Source: Kibdelosporangium banguiense
GTDB lineage: Bacteria > Actinomycetota > Actinomycetes > Mycobacteriales > Pseudonocardiaceae
Length of the DNA: 64,000 bases
Direction: 5' to 3'
NCBI RefSeq assembly: GCF_017876405.1
Contig: NZ_JAGINW010000001.1
Span: 819,203 to 883,202 of the forward strand
The position numbers and the translations under genes are program-made. Numbering within the stretch: the stretch's first letter is position 1; every line of letters begins with the position of its first letter. The notes beneath the pieces are model-generated. The model was not told where the DNA came from. It did not search any database and saw only the letters and a program-made list of their open reading frames with translations. This document shows positions 35,085 to 44,238 of the stretch, in pieces.

Positions 35085-36290
35085 TCAGGACTTGCGGGGG
35101 GAGACCGTCATGATGCCCGTGCACATCTCGTCGCTGGTGCCGTCGCCCCACACCACGTAGCGCGGCGGCAGCTTGCTCAGCTGCGGCAGCAGTTTGCGCA
35201 GCCCCGCGTCGTGCGTACACGTCACCCGCAGCGTGTCCCCCGGACCGATCTCCACCGGCGACGGCAGCTTCACCAGCCGCTGGCTGTCGAAGTCGAACTG
35301 CGGCACGTCCAGCACGACCTTGGCGTTCGGCGTGCCCGGGTTGAGTTCGACCTTGATGGCCCGCCCGAGCAGGTGCATGTGGCCGAACCCGGCGAACAGC
35401 GTCATCGGCGCCTCCACCTTGTGGTCGCAGGTCTGGGTGTCACCGGGCTTCGGCGCGCTCTGGCCGCACTCCTCCAGCTGCTCGTCCGCGGTGCCGCCGA
35501 CCTCCGGCCCGAACCGCTTCGTCACATCCGCGATCGAGGTCGCCCGGTCACAGAGCGGACCCGACTCGTCGGCGGCGCAGGGCAGGTCGGTCGGCGCGTC
35601 GAGCGGCAACGTCTCGAATTCCCGGGTCTGCGGCGTGCCGTCCGTCAGCCGCAGCCGCACCGCCGAGCGGTCCGACCCGGCCGGCTTGCCGTCGGTCGCG
35701 AGCAGGTTGTAGTGCATCTGGAGGACGATCAGGCTGCCCGGCTCCAGCTTGAAGCCGACGTCCTGGGTGAACAGCGTCTCCGAGGCGCCCGGCGCCCAGG
35801 TGTCCACCCACGCCGCTTCCCCCTCTTCCACTTCGGCGCCGGCCACGCCGGTCCCGCCGAAACACTGCCAGCCGAGGCCGGGGGTCTTCGCGTCCTGCTC
35901 GCGCACCGCGGCAACGCCGCCCGGCGGCACCGCGTACACGATGGCGTGGTGCGCGAGGGCGACGTTCTCCGGCGTGACCTGGGTCCCGGTCAGGAACGCC
36001 GCCTTGGTCAGGCCCGGATCGATCACCTGGCACCGGTACTCGTCCGTGCCGCCGCCCTCCGGCGGCGCGGGCGTGTAGGCCTCGGCCATCTTCAGGTCGA
36101 CGAACCGCTCGCCGGCGCGCAGCGGCTGCGGGGGAGCCGATGGCCCGCCCGCATGCGAGTTGTGCGAGCCGGCCGCTGCGGGCGCCGCACTGTTGCCGGC
36201 GTTCGACCCGCAGGCGACGACAGCGAACGCCGTCGCCAGCACCATGGCGGCCGCCCCGAACCTCCGAAGTGGACTATCAAGTTTCGTCAT
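35085..36290 (-). CDS. Secreted copper type II ascorbate-dependent monooxygenase-like lipoprotein
   Basis: This 401-residue protein has a signal peptide and lipobox (AVVACGS, Cys27). It shows the two-domain layout of PHM/dopamine-beta-monooxygenase-like proteins: HH at 114-115 (AHHAIVYAV), a His at 193 (QMHYNL), HxH at 304-306 (GFGHMHLLG) and late Met389/394 (DEMCTGIM), matching the expected CuH and CuM ligands. It would hydroxylate an unknown substrate outside the cell. It is co-oriented with the Rieske lipoprotein and divergent from the MMPL gene. Confidence 0.85.
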   Translation of the reverse strand: MTKLDSPLRRFGAAAMVLATAFAVVACGSNAGNSAAPAAAGSHNSHAGGPSAPPQPLRAGERFVDLKMAEAYTPAPPEGGGTDEYRCQVIDPGLTKAAFLTGTQVTPENVALAHHAIVYAVPPGGVAAVREQDAKTPGLGWQCFGGTGVAGAEVEEGEAAWVDTWAPGASETLFTQDVGFKLEPGSLIVLQMHYNLLATDGKPAGSDRSAVRLRLTDGTPQTREFETLPLDAPTDLPCAADESGPLCDRATSIADVTKRFGPEVGGTADEQLEECGQSAPKPGDTQTCDHKVEAPMTLFAGFGHMHLLGRAIKVELNPGTPNAKVVLDVPQFDFDSQRLVKLPSPVEIGPGDTLRVTCTHDAGLRKLLPQLSKLPPRYVVWGDGTSDEMCTGIMTVSPRKS

Positions 36291-36435
36291 AACCTGAACG
36301 CTAGGCCCGATTCCGTCCTGTTTCGTCGTACTGCGGTCGTCATTCCCGGGAGGCAGGCGGTACGCCGGTACTACTCTGCTCTGTCCTGATAGGCCGGTAC
36401 GAACCCTGGTCTGGTTGTCGCTGCCGCCCGAGCAC

Positions 36436-36492
36436 CGGCCTGAGCAGCGCATTAACCATCGTCTCAGATTCGCTCGATACGAAGTAGCCGTC
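36436..36492. repeat. Short dispersed repeat, copy 2 (upstream of MMPL gene)
   Basis: This segment contains CTCAGATTCGCTCGATACGA and AAGTAGCCGTC and aligns with 33658-33716. It lies in the divergent region between the copper monooxygenase and MMPL genes, 37 bp before the MMPL start, so it could also act as a promoter element. Confidence 0.55.
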
Positions 36493-36528
36493 CGACAAGC
36501 GATGTAACACGTATGTAGGAGGCCAGTG

Positions 36529-38688
36529 ATGGCAGTCAACGCAGCGCCGTCTGGGGAAGCGCCGCCCGGACGGTTGGCAGGCCGGTGGGTGCCGTGGTTG
36601 ATGATTGGCTTGTGGGTGGCGCTGGCGGTGGTCATGGGGCCGCTGAGCGGGAATCTGAGTTCGGTCACCACCGACAAGGCCGCGAACACCCTGCCCGCCG
36701 GCGCCGAGTCCACCAAGGTCGCGGTGCTGGAGGACAGTCGCCCTGGCGGGGGCGACAACACGTTCGTCTTCGTGTACCACCGCGCCGGCGGCGTGACCGA
36801 CGCTGACCGCGCCACGATCGAGCGCCACTACAACACCCTTGCCAAGCGGTACCCGCCGAAGGTGGTGGCCCCGGCCGGCGAGGACGACGAGGGCCCGCAG
36901 ACGAGACCCTCGACCGACGGCAAGGCGATGATGTTCACCCTCGACGTGAGCGAGACCTACGGCGCACCGGAGGCCATCGTCGGCCCGTTGCGTGACGCCA
37001 CAAAGGACCGCCCCGCCGGCCTGGAACTCGACGTGACCGGCCCGGCCGCAATCGAGGGCGACATGGACGCCATCTACGACGGCATCGACCTGACGGTCCT
37101 CCTCACCACTGTCCTCGTCGTCACGCTCCTGCTCATCTTCACCTACCGCAGCCCGGTGTTGTGGCTCATCCCGCTCGTCGCCGTGGGCGCGGCCGCAGTG
37201 ACCGCGATGGCGACTGTCTACCTGCTCGTCAAAGGCTTCGGCATCGTGGTCAACAGCCAGAACTCGGCGCTGCTGACAATCCTGGTATTCGGCGTCGGCA
37301 CGGACTACGCGCTGTTGCTCATCTCCCGATATCGGGAAGCATTGCACCACCACGAGAACGTCCGGGTCGCGATGGTCCACGCGCTACGCGGCGCGGCGCC
37401 GGCCATCGTCGCGTCCGCGGCCACCGTGATCGCCGGCCTGCTCTGCCTGCTCGTCGCGGACCTGAACAGCACCAGCGGGTTGGGCCCGATCGGCGTGGCC
37501 GGTATCGTGTGCGCGCTTGTGGCCATGCTGACGCTGTTCCCGGCGATACTGGTGCTGCTCGGCAGGCGGATCTTCTGGCCGGCCATCCCGCGGTTCAGCA
37601 CGGCCGTGACGGCCGTGGCGGAGAAGCCAGGGCTGTGGGCACGGCTCGGCGCCGCCATCAGCCGTCGCCGGTGGGTGGCGACGCTCAGCTCGCTCGGAGT
37701 CCTGGGCGTTCTCACCATCGGCCTGGCGGGCAACACCAGCGCCCTGCGGGTGCAGGACCAGTTCCTGTCCGCGCCGGAGTCGGTCACCGGCTTCACCGTT
37801 CTCCGCCAGCACTTCCCGGAGCTCGGCGGCCAGCCGATGACGATCATGACGAGGCCGGCGTACCAGGAGCGGGTGCTCGACATCGTCAAGGGCACTCCCG
37901 GTGTGGCAGAGGCCGTCCCGGGTCAGACCAGCGGTGGCTGGGCCGACATCTCCGTGTTCCCGAAGGACGCGCCGGACACCGTCGCGGAGTACGACACGAT
38001 CAAGCGGGTGCGCACTGCCGTGCACGCGGTGAGCGGGGCGGAGGCGATGGTCGGCGGGCCGAGCGCGGAGAACCTCGACACCGAGGTGACCACCAGCCGC
38101 GACGAGAAGCTGGTGATCCCGCTGGTGCTCATCGTCGTCCTGCTCGTCCTCGGACTACTGCTCCGGGCGATCGTGGCTCCGCTGATCCTGATGGCCACCG
38201 TGATCGTCTCATTCGCGGCGGCCTTCGGCGGCAGCGTGTTCGTCTTCGAAACGATCCTCGGGTTCAAGGGTATCGACAATTCGGTGCCACTGCTGGCGTT
38301 CCTGTTCCTGGTGGCGCTCGGCGTCGACTACAACATCTTCCTGGCCAGCCGGGCCCGGGAGGAGACCGTGCGTCTGGGCACCAGAGAGGGCATGCTCAAA
38401 GCCCTCTCGGCCACCGGTGGCGTCATCACCTCGGCAGGCCTGGTCCTGGCGGCCACGTTCGCGGTCCTCGCCACGCTTCCGATGGTGATGCTGGTCGAGG
38501 TCGGGTTCCTGGTCGCCTTCGGCGTGCTGCTCGACGCCCTGCTGGTGCGGTCGATCCTGGTGCCCGCCCTCACCTTGCTGATCGGCCGGCGGATGTGGTG
38601 GCCGAGCCGGCTGTCCCGACCGGTGGGGCTGCCGGACGGTCAACGGCCGCTCGTGGACGATGATGAGGAGCTTGCGCTGCAGCGGTGA
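36529..38688 (+). CDS. MMPL-family RND-like transporter
   Basis: This protein of about 719 residues has two MMPL repeats: a TM near residues 18-38, a large extracytoplasmic loop, five TMs (TVLLTTVLVVTLLLIFTYRS onwards), then a second loop and TM group ending with FLVAFGVLLDALLVRS. Conserved GTDYALLLISRYRE and GVDYNIFLASRAREE carry the proton-relay Asp-Tyr pairs. Likely exports a lipid or small molecule. The ATG at 36529 follows AGGAGG by 6 nt; an in-frame GTG 3 nt upstream is less likely. A strong terminator follows. Confidence 0.95.
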   Translation: MAVNAAPSGEAPPGRLAGRWVPWLMIGLWVALAVVMGPLSGNLSSVTTDKAANTLPAGAESTKVAVLEDSRPGGGDNTFVFVYHRAGGVTDADRATIERHYNTLAKRYPPKVVAPAGEDDEGPQTRPSTDGKAMMFTLDVSETYGAPEAIVGPLRDATKDRPAGLELDVTGPAAIEGDMDAIYDGIDLTVLLTTVLVVTLLLIFTYRSPVLWLIPLVAVGAAAVTAMATVYLLVKGFGIVVNSQNSALLTILVFGVGTDYALLLISRYREALHHHENVRVAMVHALRGAAPAIVASAATVIAGLLCLLVADLNSTSGLGPIGVAGIVCALVAMLTLFPAILVLLGRRIFWPAIPRFSTAVTAVAEKPGLWARLGAAISRRRWVATLSSLGVLGVLTIGLAGNTSALRVQDQFLSAPESVTGFTVLRQHFPELGGQPMTIMTRPAYQERVLDIVKGTPGVAEAVPGQTSGGWADISVFPKDAPDTVAEYDTIKRVRTAVHAVSGAEAMVGGPSAENLDTEVTTSRDEKLVIPLVLIVVLLVLGLLLRAIVAPLILMATVIVSFAAAFGGSVFVFETILGFKGIDNSVPLLAFLFLVALGVDYNIFLASRAREETVRLGTREGMLKALSATGGVITSAGLVLAATFAVLATLPMVMLVEVGFLVAFGVLLDALLVRSILVPALTLLIGRRMWWPSRLSRPVGLPDGQRPLVDDDEELALQR

Positions 38689-38703
38689 GCGCGGCACAGA
38701 CGA

Positions 38704-38741
38704 GATCCGGGACGGGCCCCAGGCCCGTCCCGGATCTTTTT
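38704..38741. terminator. Strong intrinsic terminator
   Basis: A perfect 15-bp stem, GATCCGGGACGGGCC / GGCCCGTCCCGGATC with loop CCA, is followed by TTTTT. It lies between the convergent MMPL and histidine kinase genes and is the clearest terminator in the window. Confidence 0.95.
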
Positions 38742-38810
38742 CATGGGCCCGAAGGCCGCCGTCCCTTGTCCTGCGCCGTCCCTTGTCCTGCGCCGTGCCG
38801 CCGGGGCGGG

Positions 38811-40259
38811 TCAGCGCATCGCGGTGTCCTCCCCGGCACTGAACCACGCGATCGGGGTGGGCGGGGCCGCGGCAAGGTCGACCCGAAGCAGCGCGCCACC
38901 GCGTGCGGACCGGGCGACGGTGGCCCGGCCGCCGTGGGCGTCGACGACCCGCTGCACGATCGACAGCCCCAGACCGGATCCCGGCAACGCCCGGGCGCTG
39001 TCGGCACGGTAGAACCGGTCGAACACCCGCGGTACGTCGGCGGCGTCGATGCCCGGCCCGGCGTCGTCGACCTCGAGCACCGCCGACGCGCCCTCGGCAC
39101 GGAGCCGGACCTGGACCGGCTGGTCCGCGGGGGACCACTTGCCAGCGTTGTCGATGAGGTTGAGCACCGCCCGCTGGAGCGCAGCGGGACGCCCGCTCAC
39201 CCACACGGAGGTCACGTCGAGCGCGATCTCGATGTCGGGCATCCGGGAACGCGCCCGGGTCGCGGCGGCCACCACCACGTCGGCGAAGTCGAGCAGCTCG
39301 GTGCTCTCGTCGCTGACGTCACCACGCGCCAGGTCGGTCAGCTCGGCGGCAAGGGTGCTCAACTCGGCCACCTGGGCGCCGAGATCGTGGAGCAGCCGTG
39401 TCCGGCTCTCCGCCGGCAGTGCGCTGTCCAGGGTGCCGCGCCGATCGAGCCGGATCAGCAGCTCGGCGTTGAGGCGCAGGCTGGTGAGCGGGGTCTTGAG
39501 CTCGTGGGCGGCGTCCTCGGCGAGCAGCCGCTGGGCCTGCCGGGAGTCCCGGAGCGCGGCGAGCATGTCGTTGATCGACTGGATCAGCCGCCGGATCTCC
39601 CCGCCGCCCTCATCCGGGATGTCGGCGTCGAGATCCCGGGTGTGCGCGACACGTACCGCGGCGGCGGTCAGCCGGTCGATCGGTGCCAGCCCGGTCCGCG
39701 CCACGGCCCGCCCGACAAGGGCGCCGCCGACTACGCAGAGCAGCCCGATCAGCAGCATGCCGAACCCGAACTCGTTGATCGGGCTGTCGTCGGTGGCGCG
39801 GGCCACCTGGACCGCGCCGTCGCCCGCCCGCAGCGTGTAGATGGCGTAGCCGTCCTCGTCGCTGTCCTTCGACTCCATCAGGTCGGCCGACGCGCCCTGC
39901 GCCACGCGCCCGGCGGGCTCGCTGACGGGGGGCAGCGCGGGTTGGCCGGCCGGTGTCCGGGTCGAGCCGTCGGGCAGGATGACCCGCACCAGCCGACCGG
40001 ATCCGGGATACGGCGGTAGCTGGAGCTGCGCCAGACCGGCGCGCTGCGCGTTCGTCGCCAGGACGCGGGAGTCGGCGCGTAGCTGATCATCGGCGGTGTC
40101 CTGCAGCTCCCAGGCCAGTAGCTCGATGGACACCTGGAAGGCCACGAACAAGCTGACCGCGATGGCCGTCGCCGCGATCACCGTCATCCTGGTCCGCAGG
40201 GACCGCCGGCGCCACCATCGGGTCAGCCGGCGCGGTTCCCGGCCGGCGGGCCTGCTCAC
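38811..40259 (-). CDS. Membrane sensor histidine kinase (HAMP, HisKA, HATPase)
   Basis: This 482-residue kinase has a TM near residues 25-50 ([19 protein letters not shown]), an extracytoplasmic domain, a second TM ([20 protein letters not shown]), HAMP, the phospho-acceptor box [14 protein letters not shown], an N-box ([11 protein letters not shown]) and G-boxes ([17 protein letters not shown]). The architecture resembles actinobacterial MprB/TcrY-type kinases. The GTG overlaps the response regulator stop by 4 bp. The convergent neighbour is an MMPL transporter, a plausible target. Confidence 0.95.
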   Translation of the reverse strand: MSRPAGREPRRLTRWWRRRSLRTRMTVIAATAIAVSLFVAFQVSIELLAWELQDTADDQLRADSRVLATNAQRAGLAQLQLPPYPGSGRLVRVILPDGSTRTPAGQPALPPVSEPAGRVAQGASADLMESKDSDEDGYAIYTLRAGDGAVQVARATDDSPINEFGFGMLLIGLLCVVGGALVGRAVARTGLAPIDRLTAAAVRVAHTRDLDADIPDEGGGEIRRLIQSINDMLAALRDSRQAQRLLAEDAAHELKTPLTSLRLNAELLIRLDRRGTLDSALPAESRTRLLHDLGAQVAELSTLAAELTDLARGDVSDESTELLDFADVVVAAATRARSRMPDIEIALDVTSVWVSGRPAALQRAVLNLIDNAGKWSPADQPVQVRLRAEGASAVLEVDDAGPGIDAADVPRVFDRFYRADSARALPGSGLGLSIVQRVVDAHGGRATVARSARGGALLRVDLAAAPPTPIAWFSAGEDTAMR

Positions 40260-40948
40260 GGAGGAGTCTCCCGCAACGTGTATCCCAGGCCGCGCCGCGT
40301 GTAGATCAATCGCGGCTCACCCTCGGCCTCCATCTTGCGGCGCAGGTAACTCACGTATACCTGGAGGTTGTTGGCGGTGGTGCTCATGTCGTAGCCCCAG
40401 ATCGCCTCGAACAGCACGTCGCGGGTCAAGACCCGGGTCGCGTTACTCACCAGGACCTGCAGCAAGGAGAACTCGGTCCGGGTCAGGCGCAGCGGCCGCC
40501 CGCCACGCCACGCCTCGAACCTGTCAGGATCGAGCCGGACGTCGGCGAACGACAGGATCTGCGAGTCCTCGTCGGCCGGCGCCCGCCGCCGCAGCAGGGC
40601 CCGCACCCGGGCCAGCAACTCCTCGGTGGCGAACGGCTTGGGCAGGTAGTCGTCGGCGCCCGCGTCCAGCCCCGCGACCCGGTCGGAGACCTGGTCACGA
40701 GCGGTCAGCATCAGCACCGGCAGATCCCGGCCCGCGGCCCGCAACCGCCGGCAAGTCTCCACCCCGCCGAGGCGGGGCATCATCACGTCGAGGATCAGCA
40801 GATCCAGCGTGTCACCGTCGGGCCCGCCGACCCCGTCGAGCACGGCGAGACCGTTGGCGACGGTGCTGGTGTCGTAACCCTCGACCTGGAGCACCCGCTC
40901 CAGCGACTCACGGATGGCCGCCTCGTCATCCGCGATCATGATCCGCAC
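40256..40948 (-). CDS. OmpR-family response regulator
   Basis: This 230-residue regulator has a receiver domain with acidic pocket DDE (7-9), phospho-acceptor Asp54 ([10 protein letters not shown]) and [12 protein letters not shown]. The winged-helix effector domain includes [15 protein letters not shown] and [13 protein letters not shown]. It is first in a two-gene operon with the kinase (GTGA overlap). No operator was recognised upstream. Confidence 0.95.
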   Translation of the reverse strand: MRIMIADDEAAIRESLERVLQVEGYDTSTVANGLAVLDGVGGPDGDTLDLLILDVMMPRLGGVETCRRLRAAGRDLPVLMLTARDQVSDRVAGLDAGADDYLPKPFATEELLARVRALLRRRAPADEDSQILSFADVRLDPDRFEAWRGGRPLRLTRTEFSLLQVLVSNATRVLTRDVLFEAIWGYDMSTTANNLQVYVSYLRRKMEAEGEPRLIYTRRGLGYTLRETPP

Positions 40949-41093
40949 GCCGGCCCGCCCCCTTCCAGTCGACGCTTTTGCCGCTCATTCTCCCCGATCA
41001 ACCTGAAGCCAGGATTAAAGCGTCGCCGCTGTGGTGCCCGCGGGCCGTGCTCTTACGGATGCCCAAGCTTGAGTTTCAAGGTCCGGGTGCTCT

Positions 41094-41310
41094 GTGGGCA
41101 CCTGGCTGATGATCGCCGCCCACACCCAACTTCGACTGGCCCGCCACCTCGTGGAAGACCTCCCACGCCGATGGGAACGACATGCAGCCGCACCCACCCG
41201 GATGTCACCAACCCGAGTCCGACGAGGATTTCGCCGAGTTCGACCGACAACCGCCTCGCCCACCAACGCGCCAAAACCCTCGCCACGGACCCGAACCCGA
41301 CACCCTGACC
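41094..41310 (+). pseudogene. DDE transposase, C-terminal remnant
   Basis: The frame reads WLMIAAHTQLRLARHLVED, LPRRWERHAAAPTRMSP and TRVRRGFRRVRPTTASPTNA, then PKPSPRTRTR. This resembles the C-terminus of a common actinobacterial IS transposase with the AAHTQLRLAR and RVRRGFR motifs. The catalytic domain is absent. It ends about 110 bp before att-like copy 3. Confidence 0.75.
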
Positions 41311-41423
41311 ACACATCTACCCCATGCCGGTATCCGCGAACGTCACAGGCGATACCAAAGATTTCCGTCCAATACCCACCTGACCAGGCGAAACACCTTG
41401 ATCAAATAGGCCTTGAAGGGTTG

Positions 41424-41463
41424 TGGAGCTGAGGGGATTCGAACCCCTGACCCCCACACTGTC
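41424..41463 (-). repeat. tRNA-Ala 3'-end / att-like repeat, copy 3
   Basis: This copy matches the shared core and continues with AGCGTCGTTCGGGTAAGACC as in copy 4, with CTGTC where the others read CTGCC. Homology then stops at about 41510, directly before a truncated NRPS carrier domain. Confidence 0.8.
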
Positions 41464-41544
41464 AGCGTCGTTCGGGTAAGACCGCTGACCAGCAGCTTCC
41501 CGGCGCCAGCCGGTCCGCGAATCCTTGCCGGCGAGCAAGAATAT

Positions 41545-41866
41545 GTGGCACCGGCGACCGCACCGAACATGTCCTGGCCAACGCCCTCGCCGAGGCACTG
41601 CGAGTGGACCGGATCTCGGTGACGGCGCACTTCTTCGACGACTACGGCGCGGACTCGTTGCTGCTGGCGGGATTCTGCGCCCGGGTGCGGGAGAATGCCG
41701 GTCTCGCACCGCTTTTGATGCGGGACGTGTATCTGCACCCCACGATCCGAAGCCTCGCCGAGTTGTCGTGGTCCACATCCACGCCCGCCGTCGCGACTGC
41801 GCGGGCGGAGCCACCGCGCCCGGCCGGCAATCTCCAGTACGTCCTGTGTGGACTTTTCCAGCCGGC
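41545..41866 (+). pseudogene. Pls/PosA-type NRPS fragment (carrier domain)
   Basis: In frame from about 41545: HVLANALAEALRVDRISVTA, HFFDDYGADSLLLAGFCARV, then MRDVYLHPTIRSLAEL and YVLCGLFQ. GADSL carries the phosphopantetheine Ser. The FCARVR and HPTIRSLA motifs and the linker to YVLCG are characteristic of Pls/PosA family single-module synthetases such as poly-lysine synthetase relatives. The adenylation domain and the membrane-bound tail are absent. Its 5' edge coincides with att-like copy 3, so most of the gene was lost at this junction. Confidence 0.75.
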
Positions 41867-42165
41867 GGCCACGTCAAGCCTTCACCCCGGCCACCACTCG
41901 CGAAAGCGGCCAGTTACTGGCATCCCCGCACGTCGGCACGAGTGAATGAGTTCTGCCCCAAGGAAAAGAGGTGAGCGTGGCAGCCCCTTCGACCGGTGGC
42001 GTGCGTAAGTGTCGCAGCGATCCTGTCTCCCACAGCACCAGACGCTGTCGCGGGCACGGATCTGTCAGCCTCGGCCAGCCAGCAGGTTCATGTCCCGAAC
42101 ATCCTGTCGAACGATGTGCCGACGTTCGACACGTCGAAGCCGACGGCCCGGCTCCGCCACCCGCG
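41867..42165. other. Decayed stretch between NRPS fragment and VOC gene
   Basis: No gene is supported. A short + strand frame (VPNILSNDVPTFDTSKPTAR) looks protein-like but has no recognised family or start. Confidence 0.3.
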
Positions 42166-42525
42166 TCATCGCAGCTGGATGTATTCGAAGACGGAACCGT
42201 CCGGATGCCTGGCCACCAGCCGTTCCCCGTTGGGTCCGGCCGACGGCCCTTCGATGATCTCCCCGCCGGCCAGCTCGATCTCCCGGACAACAGGTGCGAC
42301 ATCGAACACGAGGATGGTCGCGGCCCGATTGGTGTAGCCCTCAGCACCCTCCGCCTCCAGCAACAGGAAAGGGCCGACACTGGCCAGTTTCACAGGCCCG
42401 TGACCGAACTTCTGCACCTGCTCGGCGCCGGAAAGCGCTTGGTAGAGCGGTATGGCCTTGTCCAGGTCGTCCACCACGACCCTCGCCAATACCTTCGCGA
42501 TGTTCGGCACTGTTGCTCCTGTCAT
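42166..42525 (-). CDS. VOC-family (glyoxalase-like) protein
   Basis: The product is 119 residues from the ATG beginning MTGATVPNIAKVLARVVVDD. A single vicinal-oxygen-chelate module reads AIPLYQALSGAE, GPFLLLEAEGAEG and HPDGSVFEYIQ. The last Glu is a usual metal ligand; the first strand has Val-Val where His/Gln is often found, so it may be a metal-free binding or resistance protein. It is the last gene of the adenylase/small protein/P450/VOC operon, 10 bp after the P450. Confidence 0.85.
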   Translation of the reverse strand: MTGATVPNIAKVLARVVVDDLDKAIPLYQALSGAEQVQKFGHGPVKLASVGPFLLLEAEGAEGYTNRAATILVFDVAPVVREIELAGGEIIEGPSAGPNGERLVARHPDGSVFEYIQLR

Positions 42526-42535
42526 CGTGAGCGCG

Positions 42536-43747
42536 CTACCAGGTGACCGGCAGCGAATGGACGCCATAGGTCACGTTGGACCGGCGGTAGGACACCTCGT
42601 CGAAGCCGATCGCCAGCTTCAGCGACGGGAACCTCTTCAGCAGGGCGGGAAACGCCACGTGCATCTCCATCCTGGCAAGAGGCAGGCCCACGCAGTGATG
42701 GATGCCGTATCCATAGGCGAGGTGGGTCCGTGGCGGCCGGTCGAAGTCCAGCTCGTCCGGCCGGACGAACCTGTCCGGGTCGCGGTTCGCCGAAGGCAGC
42801 GACACGAGCACCTGCTCGCCACGGCGGATCAGCGTCCCGTTCACCAGCACGTCGGCGGTGGCCGTGCGTATCTCACCGTGGTGCGGGATACACACGTACC
42901 GGACCAGTTCGTCCACTGCGGACTGAACGATCGCCGGATCATCGCGGAGTCGTGCGAGCTGCACCGGGTTGCGCAGCAGGGCCAACGTGCCGATACCGAG
43001 CATGTTGGCAGTGGTCTCGTGGCCGGCGACCAGCAGCAGGTTGCCGATCCCCACGAGCTCTTCGTCGGTCACCTTCGCGCCATACCGCCGAATCACTCTC
43101 CCCAGCAGGTTGTCGCCGGGGTCGGCCCTGGTTGCCGCCACATGAGCGCGCATCCCGGCGCGCAGGGCGTCCCGAGCCGGGATCAGGGTCTCGAGGCTGG
43201 ACATGACGTCGGTCATGATCTTGGTGAGGGCGGCGAAGTCGAAGCCGTCCGCGTCAAGGCCAAGCAGTTCGCAGATGAGCATCGAGGGCACGGGGAGGGC
43301 GAACAAGTCGACCAGGTCGACCGGCGGTCCGGCGGCGGCCATCGCGTCGAGCCGCTCCTCGACGATTTCGGTGAATCTCGGCCGCAGGGCGCGGATGCGC
43401 TGTTCGGTGAACTCGCCCGCGATCATGTGCCGGAGCCGGGTGTGCTCCGGCGGGTCGCACTCGATGAACGTCCCCGGCTGCTGCGATCGCAGCTCGTCGG
43501 CCAACGTCCGGTCCTCCGGCTTCGGCAGCACGATCCCCAGCGGAGTCAGCTCACTGCTGAACCGGGCGTCGCCGAGCACTTGGCGTGCGTCGTCGAACCG
43601 GGTGATGAGCCAGACCTCGTCGCCGCCGTTGATCGACACCCGGGACACCGGCCGCGTAGTGCGGAGCTCGGCGAATTCGGGATCCGGGTCGAATGGGCAT
43701 CCCGCTGCACGCCGGTACGGCAGCGGCAGGGTGTCGGCCGCGGTCAC
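42536..43747 (-). CDS. Cytochrome P450 of the small biosynthetic operon
   Basis: This 403-residue P450 has the I-helix VAGHETTANM, DELVRYV for the ExxR motif and the haem loop YGYGIHHCVGLPLAR, where Tyr replaces the usual Phe at the loop start. The class is actinobacterial CYP105/107-like. No ferredoxin lies in the operon. The GTG overlaps the upstream stop by 4 bp (GTGA). Context suggests tailoring of a compound activated by the adenylate-forming enzyme two genes upstream. Confidence 0.95.
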   Translation of the reverse strand: MTAADTLPLPYRRAAGCPFDPDPEFAELRTTRPVSRVSINGGDEVWLITRFDDARQVLGDARFSSELTPLGIVLPKPEDRTLADELRSQQPGTFIECDPPEHTRLRHMIAGEFTEQRIRALRPRFTEIVEERLDAMAAAGPPVDLVDLFALPVPSMLICELLGLDADGFDFAALTKIMTDVMSSLETLIPARDALRAGMRAHVAATRADPGDNLLGRVIRRYGAKVTDEELVGIGNLLLVAGHETTANMLGIGTLALLRNPVQLARLRDDPAIVQSAVDELVRYVCIPHHGEIRTATADVLVNGTLIRRGEQVLVSLPSANRDPDRFVRPDELDFDRPPRTHLAYGYGIHHCVGLPLARMEMHVAFPALLKRFPSLKLAIGFDEVSYRRSNVTYGVHSLPVTW

Positions 43748-44238
43748 GGGAGGTCCTTCCCGGGTTCGGCTTCGGGCACCTGCACGGTCCAGTGGCAGCT
43801 GCGCTCGCCCAACTCGTGCTCGACCGCGACGCCGAGCTTGTCCGCCGTCCGGTGATGCAGATCGACGCAGTATTCACACGGGCGCCGCAGGGTCAGCTCG
43901 ACTCCCTGTGCCTGCGCGCGCTCGCGATAGTCATAAATGCCGCAGCGGCGGACGGCGAGTGACGTGCTGTGCGGCTCGTCGGTCCGGACCGTGTCGGAGC
44001 CGTAGACGTCGAGCATGGTGGCCAGCCCGGTCAGCAGATCACGCGCGCGGTCGGCCGGGTCTTCGATGCGTTTGAGCATGGCCGAGGAGTTGATGGTGGC
44101 CACCCTGTCGGTCCACGCGGGCAGCCCGTCGGCGCCGAGGTACTTCTCGATCGCCGCCTGAGTCCGGAAGTAGACGCCGAGGACGAACTGGGCTTTCTCC
44201 GCATCCGTCATGGCGGGTTCGGGATCGGGAGAGCTCAT
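43744..44238 (-). CDS. Small Cys-containing protein, possibly ATC-hydrolase-like
   Basis: This 164-residue protein is helical at the N-terminus (MTDAEKAQFVLGVYFRTQ) and has a C-terminal half with RRCGIYDYRERA, RRPCEYCVDLHHRTADKLG and ELGERSCHWTVQV. The distribution of Cys and the final C-x-W/F strand resemble the L-2-amino-thiazoline-4-carboxylic acid hydrolase/V4R-like fold, but this is tentative. Both ends overlap neighbours by 4 bp, placing it firmly in the operon. It may hydrolyse or bind a thioester or thiazoline intermediate (speculative). Confidence 0.6.
   Translation of the reverse strand: MSSPDPEPAMTDAEKAQFVLGVYFRTQAAIEKYLGADGLPAWTDRVATINSSAMLKRIEDPADRARDLLTGLATMLDVYGSDTVRTDEPHSTSLAVRRCGIYDYRERAQAQGVELTLRRPCEYCVDLHHRTADKLGVAVEHELGERSCHWTVQVPEAEPGKDLP

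Noticed and set aside
35031..36389. 452-codon + strand frame
   Set aside because: Antisense to the copper monooxygenase with its copper ligands; composition is typical of an antisense shadow.
41015..41316. Minus-strand frames upstream of att-like copy 3
   Set aside because: They are antisense to the transposase C-terminal remnant, which has recognisable motifs.
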